The position numbers were made by a program, and so were the translations under genes. Below, one piece after another: positions 28,920 to 38,399 of a stretch of DNA of 64,000 nucleotides; the first letter of the stretch is position 1, and each line of letters opens with the position of its first letter. Under the pieces are notes generated by a model. That model searched no databases and was not told the DNA's origin. It was given only the letters and a program-made list of their open reading frames with translations. The stretch spans positions 62,001 to 126,000 of the forward strand of contig NZ_LOCM01000032.1 in assembly GCF_002887775.1 (NCBI RefSeq), in the 5' to 3' direction. This stretch comes from Streptococcus penaeicida. Its GTDB lineage: Bacteria; Bacillota; Bacilli; Lactobacillales; Streptococcaceae.

Positions 28920-28965
28920 TAGTTCTCGTGCTAACTATTTTAGTTCTCTTAGGAACTATTGTCAA
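28920..28965 (-). promoter_or_regulatory. MarR-exporter promoter with embedded operator
   Basis: Minus strand TTGACA (28960-28965), 17 bases, TAAAAT (28937-28942). The palindrome TAGTTC-N6-GAACTA (28941-28958) fills the spacer, and a second imperfect copy TAGTT-N8-AACTA (28920-28937) covers the start point. A repressor here would block polymerase directly. Confidence 0.75.
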
Positions 28966-29060
28966 GGGAAATGATTTTTTCTGTAAATTTTAAGTATGTT
29001 TTTCAAAAATTTTCATAATTGCTCAGAATGCCGTTTATAATAGAGTATTAAAGGGTCTTG

Positions 29061-29069
29061 TGATATAAT
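29061..29069 (+). promoter_or_regulatory. Extended -10 promoter of gpsA-galU
   Basis: TGA then TATAAT (29064-29069), 30 bases before the gpsA start; no clear -35. Confidence 0.55.
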
Positions 29070-29098
29070 GAGATGATGACTCTTAAAGGAGATTAGAA

Positions 29099-30115
29099 AT
29101 GACAAAAGAAAAAATAGCAATTTTAGGCCCTGGTTCATGGGGAACGGCACTTGCCCAAGTCTTAAACGACAACGGCCATGAGGTTTGCCTTTGGGGAGAC
29201 TCACAAGAACAAATCGATGAAATTAATAGCAAACATACCAACACACGCTATTTTAAAGACATTGTAATTGATGAACAGATCAAAGCAACAACTAACTTAA
29301 AAGATGCCCTTGATGGGGCCAATGCTGTTCTTTTTGTTGTTCCAACAAAAGTAACACGATTGGTTGCAAAACAAGTTGCTGAGACTTTAGATCATAAAGT
29401 TATCATGATGCATGCTTCAAAAGGTCTAGAACCTGGAACACATGAACGCTTATCTACTGTAATTTCAGAAGAAGTCCCTGCAAACTTACGTAGTGACATC
29501 GTTGTTGTCTCAGGACCAAGTCATGCTGAAGAAACTATTGTTCGTGATATCACTCTAATTACAGCAGCGTCAAATGATTTAGAAGCTGCCAAATATGTTC
29601 AATCCCTCTTTAGCAACAGCTACTTCCGTCTCTATACTAATAGCGACGTTATCGGAGTTGAAACTGCTGGTGCCCTTAAGAATATTATCGCTGTTGGTGC
29701 TGGTGCTCTTCATGGTCTTGGCTATGGCGATAATGCTAAAGCTGCCGTTATCACGCGTGGCTTAGCTGAAATTACTCGTCTTGGTGTGAAACTTGGTGCT
29801 GATCCACTAACATACAGTGGCTTATCGGGTGTTGGTGATTTGATTGTTACCGGGACCTCTGTCCATTCTCGTAACTGGCGTGCCGGAGATGCTCTTGGTC
29901 GCGGAGAAAAATTAGAAGATATTGAACGCAATATGGGAATGGTTATAGAAGGAATTTCGACAACAAAAGTTGCCTATGAAATTGCTCAAGAACTTGGAGT
30001 CTACATGCCAATTACAACTGCCATTTATAAATCAATTTATGAAGGCGCAGGCGTTAAAGAAAGCATCTTAGGCATGATGTCTAACGAATTTAAATCTGAA
30101 AATGAATGGCATTAA
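29099..30115 (+). CDS. gpsA: Glycerol-3-phosphate dehydrogenase [NAD(P)+]
   Basis: Reduces dihydroxyacetone phosphate to sn-glycerol-3-phosphate, the backbone for phospholipid synthesis, in the cytoplasm. The 338 residues begin with the dinucleotide motif [13 protein letters not shown]; conserved SGPSHAEE and the substrate-binding KNIIAVGAG (catalytic Lys in GALKN) are visible. AAAGGAG precedes the start. It is followed 24 bases later by galU, a pair conserved in Group A Streptococcus. Confidence 0.96.
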   Translation: MTKEKIAILGPGSWGTALAQVLNDNGHEVCLWGDSQEQIDEINSKHTNTRYFKDIVIDEQIKATTNLKDALDGANAVLFVVPTKVTRLVAKQVAETLDHKVIMMHASKGLEPGTHERLSTVISEEVPANLRSDIVVVSGPSHAEETIVRDITLITAASNDLEAAKYVQSLFSNSYFRLYTNSDVIGVETAGALKNIIAVGAGALHGLGYGDNAKAAVITRGLAEITRLGVKLGADPLTYSGLSGVGDLIVTGTSVHSRNWRAGDALGRGEKLEDIERNMGMVIEGISTTKVAYEIAQELGVYMPITTAIYKSIYEGAGVKESILGMMSNEFKSENEWH

Positions 30116-30139
30116 TGTCATTGCTATTAGGAGAATCAA

Positions 30140-31060
30140 ATGACTAAAGTAAGAAAAGCTATTATCCCAGCAGCTGGTCTTGGAACTCGTTTCTTACCAG
30201 CAACAAAAGCACTTGCCAAAGAAATGTTGCCTATTGTTGATAAACCAACCATTCAATTTATCGTTGAAGAAGCTTTAAAATCAGGTATTGAAGAAATATT
30301 AATCGTTACCGGAAAAGCTAAACGGTCTATTGAAGACCACTTTGATTCAAACTTTGAATTGGAATATAACCTGCAACAAAAAGGTAAAACTGAATTATTG
30401 AAGTTAGTTGACGAAACCACTTCAATCAATTTGCACTTTATCCGTCAAAGCCACCCACGTGGTCTTGGAGACGCTGTTTTACAAGCAAAAGCATTTGTTG
30501 GTAATGAACCATTTATCGTCATGTTAGGTGATGATTTGATGGATATTACAGACAGCTCCGCTACCCCACTAACAAAACAGCTCATGGATGATTACGAGAC
30601 AACCCATGCATCAACGATTGCTGTCATGAAGGTTCCTCATTCTGAAGTTTCTAATTATGGGGTAATTGCTCCTCATGGTAAAGCTGTAAATGGCTTGTAT
30701 AGTGTAGATACTTTCGTCGAGAAACCAAAACCAGAAGATGCTCCAAGTGATTTAGCAATTATAGGACGCTATCTCCTAACACCTGAAATTTTTGACTTAC
30801 TCGAGAATCAAGCACCAGGAGCTGGCAATGAGGTTCAATTAACAGACGCCATCGATACCCTCAACAAAACCCAACGCGTGTTTGCTCGTGAATTTACTGG
30901 TAATCGCTATGACGTGGGCGATAAATTTGGTTTTATGAAAACCTCTATCGACTATGCCCTCAAGCATGAACAAGTTAAAGATGACCTCAAAGACTATATC
31001 ATTAAACTTGGTCAAGCCCTAGCAGCCGAAAACAAAGAAGAAACAAAATCAACAAAATAA
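30140..31060 (+). CDS. galU: UTP-glucose-1-phosphate uridylyltransferase
   Basis: Makes UDP-glucose from UTP and glucose-1-phosphate, the donor for glycolipids, polysaccharides and, through UDP-glucuronate, hyaluronan in some streptococci. The 306 residues start with the nucleotidyltransferase motif [16 protein letters not shown], followed by [14 protein letters not shown] and GDDLMD. AGGAGAATCAA precedes the start. Often named hasC2 in Group A Streptococcus when next to gpsA. Ends at a strong terminator. Confidence 0.96.
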   Translation: MTKVRKAIIPAAGLGTRFLPATKALAKEMLPIVDKPTIQFIVEEALKSGIEEILIVTGKAKRSIEDHFDSNFELEYNLQQKGKTELLKLVDETTSINLHFIRQSHPRGLGDAVLQAKAFVGNEPFIVMLGDDLMDITDSSATPLTKQLMDDYETTHASTIAVMKVPHSEVSNYGVIAPHGKAVNGLYSVDTFVEKPKPEDAPSDLAIIGRYLLTPEIFDLLENQAPGAGNEVQLTDAIDTLNKTQRVFAREFTGNRYDVGDKFGFMKTSIDYALKHEQVKDDLKDYIIKLGQALAAENKEETKSTK

Positions 31061-31075
31061 ACAATAAAGCGCACT

Positions 31076-31098
31076 ACTGAAAAAGTAAGTGCGCTTAT
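31076..31098. terminator. Bidirectional terminator between galU and rhomboid gene
   Basis: AAGCGCACT and its complement AGTGCGCTT around a 12-base loop, followed by ATTCTATTCTT; the two genes converge on it. Confidence 0.8.
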
Positions 31099-31161
31099 TC
31101 TATTCTTAAATAAAAGCTATAAATAAAATGACAAGACTAATAGTAGCGAAAAGCAGACCAG

Positions 31162-31776
31162 CTACTTGTCTTTTTCTTTGGGAAAATAAGGCCTGATCAA
31201 CTTGATTAGGTAGAAATGCTGCTGCCAGCCCACCACCAAGAACACCCCCAGGTGCCCTACTAAACTCACATTAGGCATAATGACAGTCATGACCAAGTTG
31301 AGAATAATCAAGGTCTGGTAGGTCTTGCCAAAGGCCTTCAAATGATGGTTCTTACTAAAGATTCCCAGGACAACAATAGCCGCAAAGATTCCAAATAAGG
31401 ATGTCGACGCGCCCGCGGCAACCACTCCTGGCGTCACAAGCAAGGTTAATAAGTTGCCCATAAAACCGGATAACAAATAGAGAAAGAAGAAATTTTTTGA
31501 CCCCCAAACTTTCTCAGCCAATTGACCCACATAAAAAAGAGTCAGGGCATTAACGAAAAAGTGTTGCCAGCCAATGTGAACAAATATGGGAGTAATCAGA
31601 CGCCAGGCCTGACTAGGCGCAGCTTTCACCACCAAACCAAGCATGCCTCCAAAGTTAAAAACTGCCTGGGGAGAGCTTGCAGCCGATCCATAATAAACTT
31701 GCATTGCCAGGAAAACCAGGACCGTAATGGCTAGGAAAAAGAAGGTGACGGGACTTTTCTTAAGGTTGTAGGTCAT
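31162..31776 (-). CDS. Rhomboid-family intramembrane serine protease, frameshifted 3' end
   Basis: Integral membrane protease with six segments that cuts other membrane proteins within the bilayer. The catalytic Ser is in GASTSLFGIFAA (the GxSx motif) and the L1-type HxxxN is in QHFFVNALTLF; the catalytic His is in VGHLG. In the open frame the last membrane part is lost after GHLG. Restoring one G in the run at 31245-31249 gives GHLGGVLGGGLAAAFLP and a normal end at 31106 (223 residues). It overlaps the cyclo-ligase stop by four bases. Confidence 0.85.
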   Translation of the reverse strand: MTYNLKKSPVTFFFLAITVLVFLAMQVYYGSAASSPQAVFNFGGMLGLVVKAAPSQAWRLITPIFVHIGWQHFFVNALTLFYVGQLAEKVWGSKNFFFLYLLSGFMGNLLTLLVTPGVVAAGASTSLFGIFAAIVVLGIFSKNHHLKAFGKTYQTLIILNLVMTVIMPNVSLVGHLGVFLVVGWQQHFYLIKLIRPYFPKEKDK

Positions 31777-32300
31777 TTAATCAAGACCTCCTGAACCGCC
31801 ACATCATGAGCTTCTTCTTGGAACTCAGCCTTTTGACAGTCGTAAATGGTAGAGACTGTTGCTCCTTGAAAGTCTGCTAGGTAACGATCATAGTAACCAG
31901 CCCCATAACCAATACGGAAACCGGCCTCGTTAAAAGCAACCCCTGGAACATGAATCATGTCAATTTGATTTTTGACCACCTCAAGGTCACTCTTAGGCTC
32001 TAATAGTCCAAAGTTCGTCCGCTCAAGATTTTTAGGCTCATAAGCCACAAAAATCATTTTGCCTTTAGGATAGGTTTTAGGAATCAAGACCTGCTTGCCA
32101 TCTGTTAAAGCCTGCTTGATTAGAAGACCTGTTTTGTATTCATGGGGCATAGCCAAATAAGTCGCTATCACCTTGGCACTTTGATAAGCCTGACTTGCTC
32201 GTAATTCCTCTAGTAGGGCTAAATCTTTTTCAGCTTTTTCTGTTTTATCCAGAGATTTCATCTCTTGAATCATTTGGTTTCGAATTTCTTTTTTTAACAT
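31773..32300 (-). CDS. 5-formyltetrahydrofolate cyclo-ligase
   Basis: ATP-dependent enzyme that returns 5-formyl-THF to 5,10-methenyl-THF in one-carbon metabolism. The 175 residues include the conserved GFRIGYGAGYYDRYL near the C-terminus and VPGVAFNEAG before it, both family signatures; the N-terminal basic KKEIRNQMIQEMKSL is also typical. It is the first gene of a two-gene unit with the rhomboid protease, an arrangement common in streptococci. The ribosome site is weak. Confidence 0.93.
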   Translation of the reverse strand: MLKKEIRNQMIQEMKSLDKTEKAEKDLALLEELRASQAYQSAKVIATYLAMPHEYKTGLLIKQALTDGKQVLIPKTYPKGKMIFVAYEPKNLERTNFGLLEPKSDLEVVKNQIDMIHVPGVAFNEAGFRIGYGAGYYDRYLADFQGATVSTIYDCQKAEFQEEAHDVAVQEVLIK

Positions 32301-32349
32301 TAGCCTATTTTAACACATTTTTTCCTTTTCTATATGCTTCTAATCTGTA

Positions 32350-32378
32350 TTGAAATTTAAGAAAACAAAAGGTAGAAT
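32350..32378 (+). promoter_or_regulatory. Promoter of the MATE pump gene
   Basis: TTGAAA (32350-32355), 17 bases, TAGAAT (32373-32378), 30 bases before the start codon. Confidence 0.65.
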
Positions 32379-32408
32379 GGAAAGGTAACTGAATTCACGG
32401 AGAAAAAC

Positions 32409-33767
32409 ATGCAAAATTTAACCAAAGGAAATCCCCTAACTGTCATTTTAGCTTTTACCATTCCTCTCATAATTGGGAGTTTTTTTCAGCTCACATATAA
32501 CTTTGCCGACAGCATTATCGTTGGACATACCTTAGGGCAGAATGCCTTTGCCAGTGTTGGGGCAACCGGAAGTTTGACCTTCCTGATTATCGGTTTTGCT
32601 ATGGGCTTGACCTCAGGTTTAACCATTGTCACTTCACAATTATACGGTGCAGAGGATTTTGAAGGGGTTAAAAAAAGTTTTGTCCATGGCCTTTTCTATT
32701 CTATTGTAGTCAGCCTTGTTCTAAGTGTCATCTCCCTGATCTTTTTACGGCAACTCTTAGTATTGATGCAGACGCCCGAGCACTTAATCCAAGATGCCTA
32801 CGATTTCTTACTCGCTATTTTCGGTGGCCTGGTCTTCACCATCCTCTTCAATTACCTTTCCAGTGCCATCCGTAGTTTAGGGAATTCCAAAACACCCCTA
32901 GTTGCCCTCATTATTGCTAGCATCCTCAATATCCTCTTGGAATTTTTCTTTATCCTTTACTTAAAAATGGGGGTTTTAGGAGCCGGCATTGCGACCATCA
33001 TCGCCCAAGCCTTTTCCGTCCTTTACTTAGTGGTTTATATTCAAAAGTACATCCCATATTTCCACATCGGTCGTAAAGATTTACAATTAGATTCAAGCCA
33101 TCTGCGTAACCATGCCCGCCTAGGATTTCCCATGGGCTTCCAGGCTAGCATAATCGCCATTGGAGCCATCACCCTCCAAATTACCATTAATAAGTTAGGA
33201 ACAGATGCTATCGCAGCACAGGCTATTGCTAGTAAAACCGATCAACTAGCAATGCTACCCATGATTAACCTGGGCTTAGCCATCTCAACCTTTACTGCCC
33301 AGAATTATGGAGCTAAAGAATATGCTAGAATTCGTCAAGGTCTCAAAGGTTCCCTCTTAATCTGTATTGCATGGTCCATTCTTTTCGCCATCTTGTTAGT
33401 CAGCTGTCACCGTTTCTTCTCAGGATTATTTATCGCTGATGCTAATCCTGAAGTCTTCCGATTAGCCCTTATTTATTACATGATTAATGGTGGCTGTTAC
33501 TGGATTTTGGCCAACCTCTTCATCCTTCGTTCCTTTATTCAAGGATTAGGCTACGGCTTTGTCCCAACCTTAGCAGGTATTATGGAGTTAGTCCTTAGAG
33601 CAGGAGTCGCTATTATCGGACTCATTTATTTCGGCTTCGTTGGAATTGCTTGGGCAAGCCCAGCAGCATGGATTGGAGCTGTCATCATCTTAATCCCTTC
33701 AAGCCTGATTTTACTCAAAAAATTGAACCAACAAGAAAAAATGGAAGCTCAATTAAGAAATCTTTAA
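32409..33767 (+). CDS. MATE-family efflux transporter
   Basis: Twelve-segment membrane pump of the multidrug and toxin extrusion family, 452 residues, which exports cationic compounds against H+ or Na+. Family features: the N-terminal half begins IPLIIGSFFQLTYNFADSIIVGH and the second half repeats the pattern around GFPMGFQASIIAIGAITLQ; PTLAGIMELVLRAGVAI near the end is also conserved. Monocistronic, with its own promoter and terminator. Substrate unknown. Confidence 0.92.
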   Translation: MQNLTKGNPLTVILAFTIPLIIGSFFQLTYNFADSIIVGHTLGQNAFASVGATGSLTFLIIGFAMGLTSGLTIVTSQLYGAEDFEGVKKSFVHGLFYSIVVSLVLSVISLIFLRQLLVLMQTPEHLIQDAYDFLLAIFGGLVFTILFNYLSSAIRSLGNSKTPLVALIIASILNILLEFFFILYLKMGVLGAGIATIIAQAFSVLYLVVYIQKYIPYFHIGRKDLQLDSSHLRNHARLGFPMGFQASIIAIGAITLQITINKLGTDAIAAQAIASKTDQLAMLPMINLGLAISTFTAQNYGAKEYARIRQGLKGSLLICIAWSILFAILLVSCHRFFSGLFIADANPEVFRLALIYYMINGGCYWILANLFILRSFIQGLGYGFVPTLAGIMELVLRAGVAIIGLIYFGFVGIAWASPAAWIGAVIILIPSSLILLKKLNQQEKMEAQLRNL

Positions 33768-33862
33768 GCTAGAACCTCTATAATAAAACTATCCTAAATA
33801 ACGGTCTCCTAAACCGTTGGGATAGATAGGTTTTCTTATTTATCCTTTTCATAAATCTCTTT

Positions 33863-33891
33863 GGTAGCTCCCTTTGGAGCTACCTTTTTTT
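33863..33891 (+). terminator. Terminator after the MATE pump gene
   Basis: GGTAGCTCC, loop CTTT, GGAGCTACC, then seven T. Confidence 0.9.
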
Positions 33892-33899
33892 ATCAAAAC

Positions 33900-33921
33900 A
33901 AAAAGACCAGTTGGTCTTTTT
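33900..33921 (-). terminator. Terminator of the dapH-deacetylase unit
   Basis: AAAAAGACC, loop AGTT, GGTCTTTTT; it overlaps the deacetylase stop codon. Confidence 0.75.
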
Positions 33922-35047
33922 AATGGAGCCGACTTGCCAAAAATGCAGCAATTTCTTTCGGTGCAAAGGCTAGAACTCTTTCATCAGGACTCATTTGCGG
34001 GTGGTGGAGAGGAAAAGCTGCCTCCACTCCTAACCAAAACATGACACCGGGAATTTGATGAAGTAGAAAACCAAAATCTTCCCCAGTCATAGCCGGCTGA
34101 CAATCTATCAGTTCTACCTCATCTCTATCAGTAAAGAAGGCCATCAGCTCACCCGCTAAGGAAGGATTATTTTCAACAGGTAAATAACCTCCTTGTTTAA
34201 GTCGCAAATCAACTTCCAAATCAAAACTAGCTGCGATTCCTTCAGCGATACTCTTCAAGCGCTTTTGGGTTAGCAGGTTCATCTCTTGTGATAAAGTTCT
34301 AATAGTCCCATGCAACTTGGCCTCAGATGCAATCACATTATTCGTTGTTCCCGCATGTAAAGAACCAAAAGTGACAACAGCACCCTCAATGGGGTCGACA
34401 TTACGAGAAACGATGGTTTGCACCTGCGTAATGAAATAAGCTGCAGCCACAAGAGCATCGTTAGACTGATGAGGAAAGGCAGCATGCCCACCTTTACCCT
34501 TAAAGGTCAAAAGAACCTCACAGGTTCCAGCAAAAAGTGTGCTCCTATTGGTAGCAATCGTACCAACAGGCAAATCAGGACGCACATGACAAGCATAAAC
34601 TTCAACAATCTGATACTCATCCAAAGCACCATCTTGATACATGAGCATGCCACCCGCTTCATTCTCCTCAGCTGGCTGAAAAATAAAAAGCAAATTGTTC
34701 TTTCGCTCAAGCTTTAATGCCTCTTCCAAGAGACCAAGTGCAAGAGTCATATGCATATCATGACCACAAGCATGCATAAAGCCTTTATGGCTACTGGAAA
34801 ATGGCAAGCCAGTTTCTTCCAAAATCGGCAGACCATCAATATCCGTCCGCCAAGCAATGGTTTTCTCCGGGGCAGAGCCTTTCAAGAAGACTAAAATCCC
34901 AGTCCGCCAAGTTTTAATACTGATGCATTCATCCCCTTGGCAGAGCTCCTGAATGCGTTCTAAAAGATAAGCCTGAGTCTTAAATTCCTGCAAGCCGATT
35001 TCCGGTATTTGATGAAGTTCTCTTCTAATCTGTACAAGGTCTAACAT
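33920..35047 (-). CDS. N-acetyldiaminopimelate deacetylase
   Basis: M20-family metallopeptidase of 375 residues which, next to dapH, should remove the acetyl group from N-acetyl-LL-diaminopimelate in lysine biosynthesis. Metal ligands are visible: HACGHDMHM (the C-G-H-D motif), [10 protein letters not shown] (the E-E pair) and the C-terminal FPLHHPQ. Dimerisation domain in the middle ([15 protein letters not shown]). AAGGAGATGTT precedes the start. The specific substrate is inferred from the upstream acetyltransferase gene; the family also includes aminoacylases. Confidence 0.88.
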   Translation of the reverse strand: MLDLVQIRRELHQIPEIGLQEFKTQAYLLERIQELCQGDECISIKTWRTGILVFLKGSAPEKTIAWRTDIDGLPILEETGLPFSSSHKGFMHACGHDMHMTLALGLLEEALKLERKNNLLFIFQPAEENEAGGMLMYQDGALDEYQIVEVYACHVRPDLPVGTIATNRSTLFAGTCEVLLTFKGKGGHAAFPHQSNDALVAAAYFITQVQTIVSRNVDPIEGAVVTFGSLHAGTTNNVIASEAKLHGTIRTLSQEMNLLTQKRLKSIAEGIAASFDLEVDLRLKQGGYLPVENNPSLAGELMAFFTDRDEVELIDCQPAMTGEDFGFLLHQIPGVMFWLGVEAAFPLHHPQMSPDERVLAFAPKEIAAFLASRLH

Positions 35048-35065
35048 AACATCTCCTTAATAGAA

Positions 35066-35088
35066 AATCCCGTGCTAAGCACGGGATT
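35066..35088 (-). terminator. Intercistronic hairpin between dapH and deacetylase
   Basis: Minus strand AATCCCGTGC, loop TTA, GCACGGGATT followed by TTCT. It could terminate part of the transcripts or stabilise the upstream message. Confidence 0.5.
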
Positions 35089-35106
35089 AATCACCGATTC
35101 CAAAAA

Positions 35107-35805
35107 TTAGATTAAACGCAAGGCTTCTTCCAAGGCCGTTTTTTGTTGTGTTTGGGCATCAATTTCTTTAATAATACGCGCTGGCACACCACCAACCACA
35201 ACATTTTCAGGAACATTTTGCGTTACAATTGCCCCTGCAGCAACAACTGAACCATTGCCAACCTGAACGCCTTCAATGACAACAGCGTTAGCACCGATTA
35301 ACACGTTATCGCCAATTCTAACAGGTTCTGCACTTGCTGGTTCAATAACACCAGCTAGGACAGCGCCAGCCCCGATGTGACTATTTTTACCAACCGTAGC
35401 ACGACCCCCAAGGATAGCTCCCATATCGATCATTGTCCCAGAGCCAACTTCAGCACCAATATTGAGAATAGCCCCCATCATAATAACGGCATTATCACCA
35501 ATGCTGACTTGGTCACGAATAATTGCACCAGGCTCAATCCGAGCATTTAATTCACGTTTGTCCAAAAGCGGAACAGCCGAATTACGACCATCTTGCTCGA
35601 CCACATAATCAGTGTTTTCTTCTAAACCGACTAGCAAAGGCGCAATATCTTTCCAGTCACCAAAGAGAACATTGCCCAGCTTAAGCACAGAATTAGGAAC
35701 CCATTCAGCCAACTGACCTTGATAGGTGACCTTTACAGGTGTTTTCTTTTCCGCATTTCCAATAAACGCAATAATTTCTTGTGCTGACATTTTTTCTGCT
35801 GTCAT
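35107..35805 (-). CDS. dapH: Tetrahydrodipicolinate N-acetyltransferase
   Basis: Acetylates 2,3,4,5-tetrahydrodipicolinate in the acetylase branch of lysine biosynthesis, using acetyl-CoA. The 232 residues have an N-terminal DapH domain and a left-handed beta-helix with hexapeptide repeats from about residue 88 ([20 protein letters not shown], then [20 protein letters not shown]), ending [16 protein letters not shown] precedes the start. It is followed by the matching deacetylase gene. A TATAAT lies about 40 bases upstream. Confidence 0.95.
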   Translation of the reverse strand: MTAEKMSAQEIIAFIGNAEKKTPVKVTYQGQLAEWVPNSVLKLGNVLFGDWKDIAPLLVGLEENTDYVVEQDGRNSAVPLLDKRELNARIEPGAIIRDQVSIGDNAVIMMGAILNIGAEVGSGTMIDMGAILGGRATVGKNSHIGAGAVLAGVIEPASAEPVRIGDNVLIGANAVVIEGVQVGNGSVVAAGAIVTQNVPENVVVGGVPARIIKEIDAQTQQKTALEEALRLI

Positions 35806-35884
35806 AGTGATTCTCCTCTGGATTTTTTTCTATTATAACAAATTTTCAGAAAATTGGCTAAGTTTTAGAATTATTTTTTGACAC

Positions 35885-35908
35885 AAAAAAGGCCCCATTG
35901 GGGCTTTA
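35885..35908 (-). terminator. Terminator of the sorbitol operon
   Basis: Minus strand AGCCCC, loop AATG, GGGGCC then TTTTTT, 40 bases after the srlB stop. Confidence 0.8.
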
Positions 35909-35948
35909 AATAGATTAGGAGGTAAATACTAAATGGTAACATTACATT

Positions 35949-36314
35949 TTATTTCCAAAAAGAAACAATACTACCTACACTAATAACAGGTCCTCTATTG
36001 CCATCAACATGTAAGGTCCCCGGTAAAGAAGCTTGACTTGAACCATCAAAAGATATAGTGATGTGACCTAGGTTACTCAAGTTTGTGTTGACAAGATTTC
36101 CAACAGCAGTTATTGTGAATTCTAAATCATCAATTTTTAAACGCCCACCACTTGTAATGTCATCATTAAGATTTTTATTATCAATTGTAAAACAATATTC
36201 TGCTAAATCAGCTGGTGCTCCTTGTCCGAAAAGAATTAGCATATTTGCACCATTGATCATTTCTTCTGCTTCCGGTCCAACATCGACAATTTTAGTTTCA
36301 AATATTTTTACCAT
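35949..36314 (-). CDS. srlB: PTS glucitol/sorbitol EIIA component
   Basis: Cytoplasmic phosphocarrier of the sorbitol PTS, 121 residues, passing phosphate from HPr to the EIIB domain. Family features: NMLILFGQGAPADLAEYCF in the first third and LGHITISFDG near residue 80. It is the last gene of the operon, 29 bases after the EIIBC gene, and is followed by a terminator. Confidence 0.92.
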   Translation of the reverse strand: MVKIFETKIVDVGPEAEEMINGANMLILFGQGAPADLAEYCFTIDNKNLNDDITSGGRLKIDDLEFTITAVGNLVNTNLSNLGHITISFDGSSQASLPGTLHVDGNRGPVISVGSIVSFWK

Positions 36315-36343
36315 TTATAAAACCCCTATTTCTAAATTTTTCC

Positions 36344-37332
36344 TTATTGATATAATCCGATACTTGCAATCCAGGCAACAATAACTCTAGGTACCCCATT
36401 CAAAAAACGTGAATAAAGAACTGATGGTACTCCAACTTCAACTGTTTCTGATTTTGCTTCTGATAAACCAAGTGCTACTGGTATAAAATCACAACCATTT
36501 TGCGTATTGATGGCAAAAAGGGCTGGTAATGCCATTTGTGGAGGAATTGTACCTTTGCCAATTTCAACCCCAATCAAGGTTCCAATGATTTGTGAGATAA
36601 CTGCTCCTGGTCCTAACAATGGAGATAAGAATGGTAATGAACAGATGAAACCAATAATAACCAATCCCCAAATATTTCCAGCTAATGGAACCATTAATTT
36701 AGCCAACCAATTTCCAACACCAGATCCTTGAATAAAGCCAATTAATAACGATACAAAAGCCATAAAAGGCAAGATAGTGTTAAGCAAAGTTTGAATAGCT
36801 TCACGAGCTGCCTGATTAAAGGTCGCAACCACTTTACCAGCTCCCATACCAATACGAGCAATAAAGCTAGATTGTGCACGTTGCTCTGTAATTTTCTTAC
36901 TTGTATCATAACTTGTTACTTTTGGTTGGTCAATATTACTTTGGATACCTAAAGCTGATTCATCGGTAGCTTCAATTTGATTAAGCCAACTGCTGATACA
37001 TAAATATCTTCTGTAATATATTGCGCAAGAGGCCCACTTTTACCAGTAGGAACTACATTAATTGTTGGAATACCTTTTTTAGGATAAATTCCACAGCGTA
37101 ATGTTCCACCACAGTCAACAATTGCTAAAGCAATTTCTTCATCTGGAATTGAAGTTTTGAAGCCATTAACGGCTTCCATACCAGTCAAAGCTGAGATTTT
37201 ATCGACAATTTCAGGTTTTTCTCCACCACCTGTGATATAAATAAATTTATGTTTTTCTTCTGTTGGTGTAATAACGAGAGGTCCACCAAAACCACCACTA
37301 CCTTTTACAACTTTTATACTTTGATATGTCAT
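36344..37332 (-). pseudogene. srlE: PTS sorbitol EIIBC component, one frameshift
   Basis: Membrane part of the sorbitol PTS. The N-terminal EIIB part reads [20 protein letters not shown] with the likely phosphorylated Cys in [13 protein letters not shown]; the C-terminal part is membrane-embedded with [20 protein letters not shown] and [20 protein letters not shown]. The frame breaks after YVSAVGL; one base restored near 36982 gives [12 protein letters not shown] and a single protein of 329 residues, the normal length. Between srlA and srlB. If the frameshift is real, sorbitol uptake by this system is lost. Confidence 0.88.
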
Positions 37333-37361
37333 CTTCATTCTCACTTTCTATCTTTTATCAA

Positions 37362-37904
37362 TTAATCTAATGTCTTGCTTAAGGTAACACCTTGTTGTTT
37401 TGAAACGTAAGCTGTTGTAAAATCAGTTACCCAGCCACTGACAAAATTCATAATTAAACCAACTAACATATAACGGATAGCAAGGTCCATTTGGCTAAGT
37501 CCAAGTGTTTTTATTCCTGATGCAATACCCATCCAAACAAAAAGTTCACCTGGGTTGATATGTGGAAAGACTCCATTTGAAGTATGACAAAATTGCATTT
37601 GAGAAGCAACATAACTTGGTTTATAGTACTCCGGCATAAATCGACCCATACTAATGGCCATCGGATTTCCCAGCATAAATGCTGAAATAAATGGAAGAAT
37701 CATATAACGGCTAACTGGGTTTTTTGCTGAGATTTGAGCTAATTTATTAACTTTATCTTCACCAAGCAGTGCAATAAGAGCATTCATTGCTACTAATAAC
37801 ATTAAGACTACTGGTACAATTCCAGTCATCCAACTAACGAAGGTCTCTCCCCCTAATTGGAAGAGTTTCATAAAGCCTTCAGCAAATTTAGTGATGTATT
37901 CCAT
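37362..37904 (-). CDS. srlA: PTS glucitol/sorbitol EIIC component
   Basis: Membrane EIIC2 subunit of the sorbitol PTS, 180 residues, with about four to five membrane segments. Family features: FAEGFMKLFQLGGETFVSW near the N-terminus, ISMGRFMPEYYKPSYVASQMQ and the conserved CHTSNGVFPHINPGELFVW. AAGGAG precedes the start. It lies between gutM and srlE in the operon. Confidence 0.93.
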   Translation of the reverse strand: MEYITKFAEGFMKLFQLGGETFVSWMTGIVPVVLMLLVAMNALIALLGEDKVNKLAQISAKNPVSRYMILPFISAFMLGNPMAISMGRFMPEYYKPSYVASQMQFCHTSNGVFPHINPGELFVWMGIASGIKTLGLSQMDLAIRYMLVGLIMNFVSGWVTDFTTAYVSKQQGVTLSKTLD

Positions 37905-37919
37905 AATGTTTAACTCCTT

Positions 37920-38399
37920 TTAAAATTTGTTTTTTTGAATTTTAAATCTTGAAACTAAGTTTTTAACGTGAAAATCAATATCAAAAGCGGATGCGTATTT
38001 TGTTACTTCTTGATAAGAACCTGCTTCAGTTCTAACAAATAAATCTCTTGCATCTTCAATTGCGATTTGAAGAAGTTTATTTTCTTTACGAACCAAAGAA
38101 TTGTAAGAGTCTAGATAGTGTATGTCTTGATCTATAAATTGTGGCATTTGCTGGAATTTTGCAGCTACTGTTACACCTTGCATCTTTTGAGCATCTAAGA
38201 CTAAACCTTTCTCATCGATCGCAAACATAACAATAGTACCTGATTTGATTTTCCCTGACCTTCTACCAATAGCCACTCTTCCTTTTTTTCTCATATCTGA
38301 ATAGACCTGATTGAAGTGTTTCAGTTGGCGCAAACCTAAAAGAATTTGAACGAGATATGCGATAATAATAATTATTGCAAAAATAATAACTCTATCCAT
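37920..38399 (-). CDS. gutM: Sorbitol operon activator GutM
   Basis: A 159-residue protein of the GutM family, an accessory activator of sorbitol operons. One N-terminal membrane segment (VIIFAIIIIIAYLVQILLGL) is followed by LRQLKHFNQVYSDMRKKGRVAIGRRSGKI, strongly conserved in the family. Its start shares one base with the gutR stop, so the two are translationally coupled. Which side of the membrane the soluble part faces is not clear; most of its function is inferred from family members. Confidence 0.88.
   Translation of the reverse strand: MDRVIIFAIIIIIAYLVQILLGLRQLKHFNQVYSDMRKKGRVAIGRRSGKIKSGTIVMFAIDEKGLVLDAQKMQGVTVAAKFQQMPQFIDQDIHYLDSYNSLVRKENKLLQIAIEDARDLFVRTEAGSYQEVTKYASAFDIDFHVKNLVSRFKIQKNKF

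Noticed and set aside
36344..37332. Two separate sorbitol PTS genes instead of one EIIBC gene
   Set aside because: The first part ends in an unrelated tail, and one restored base gives a single protein of normal family length.
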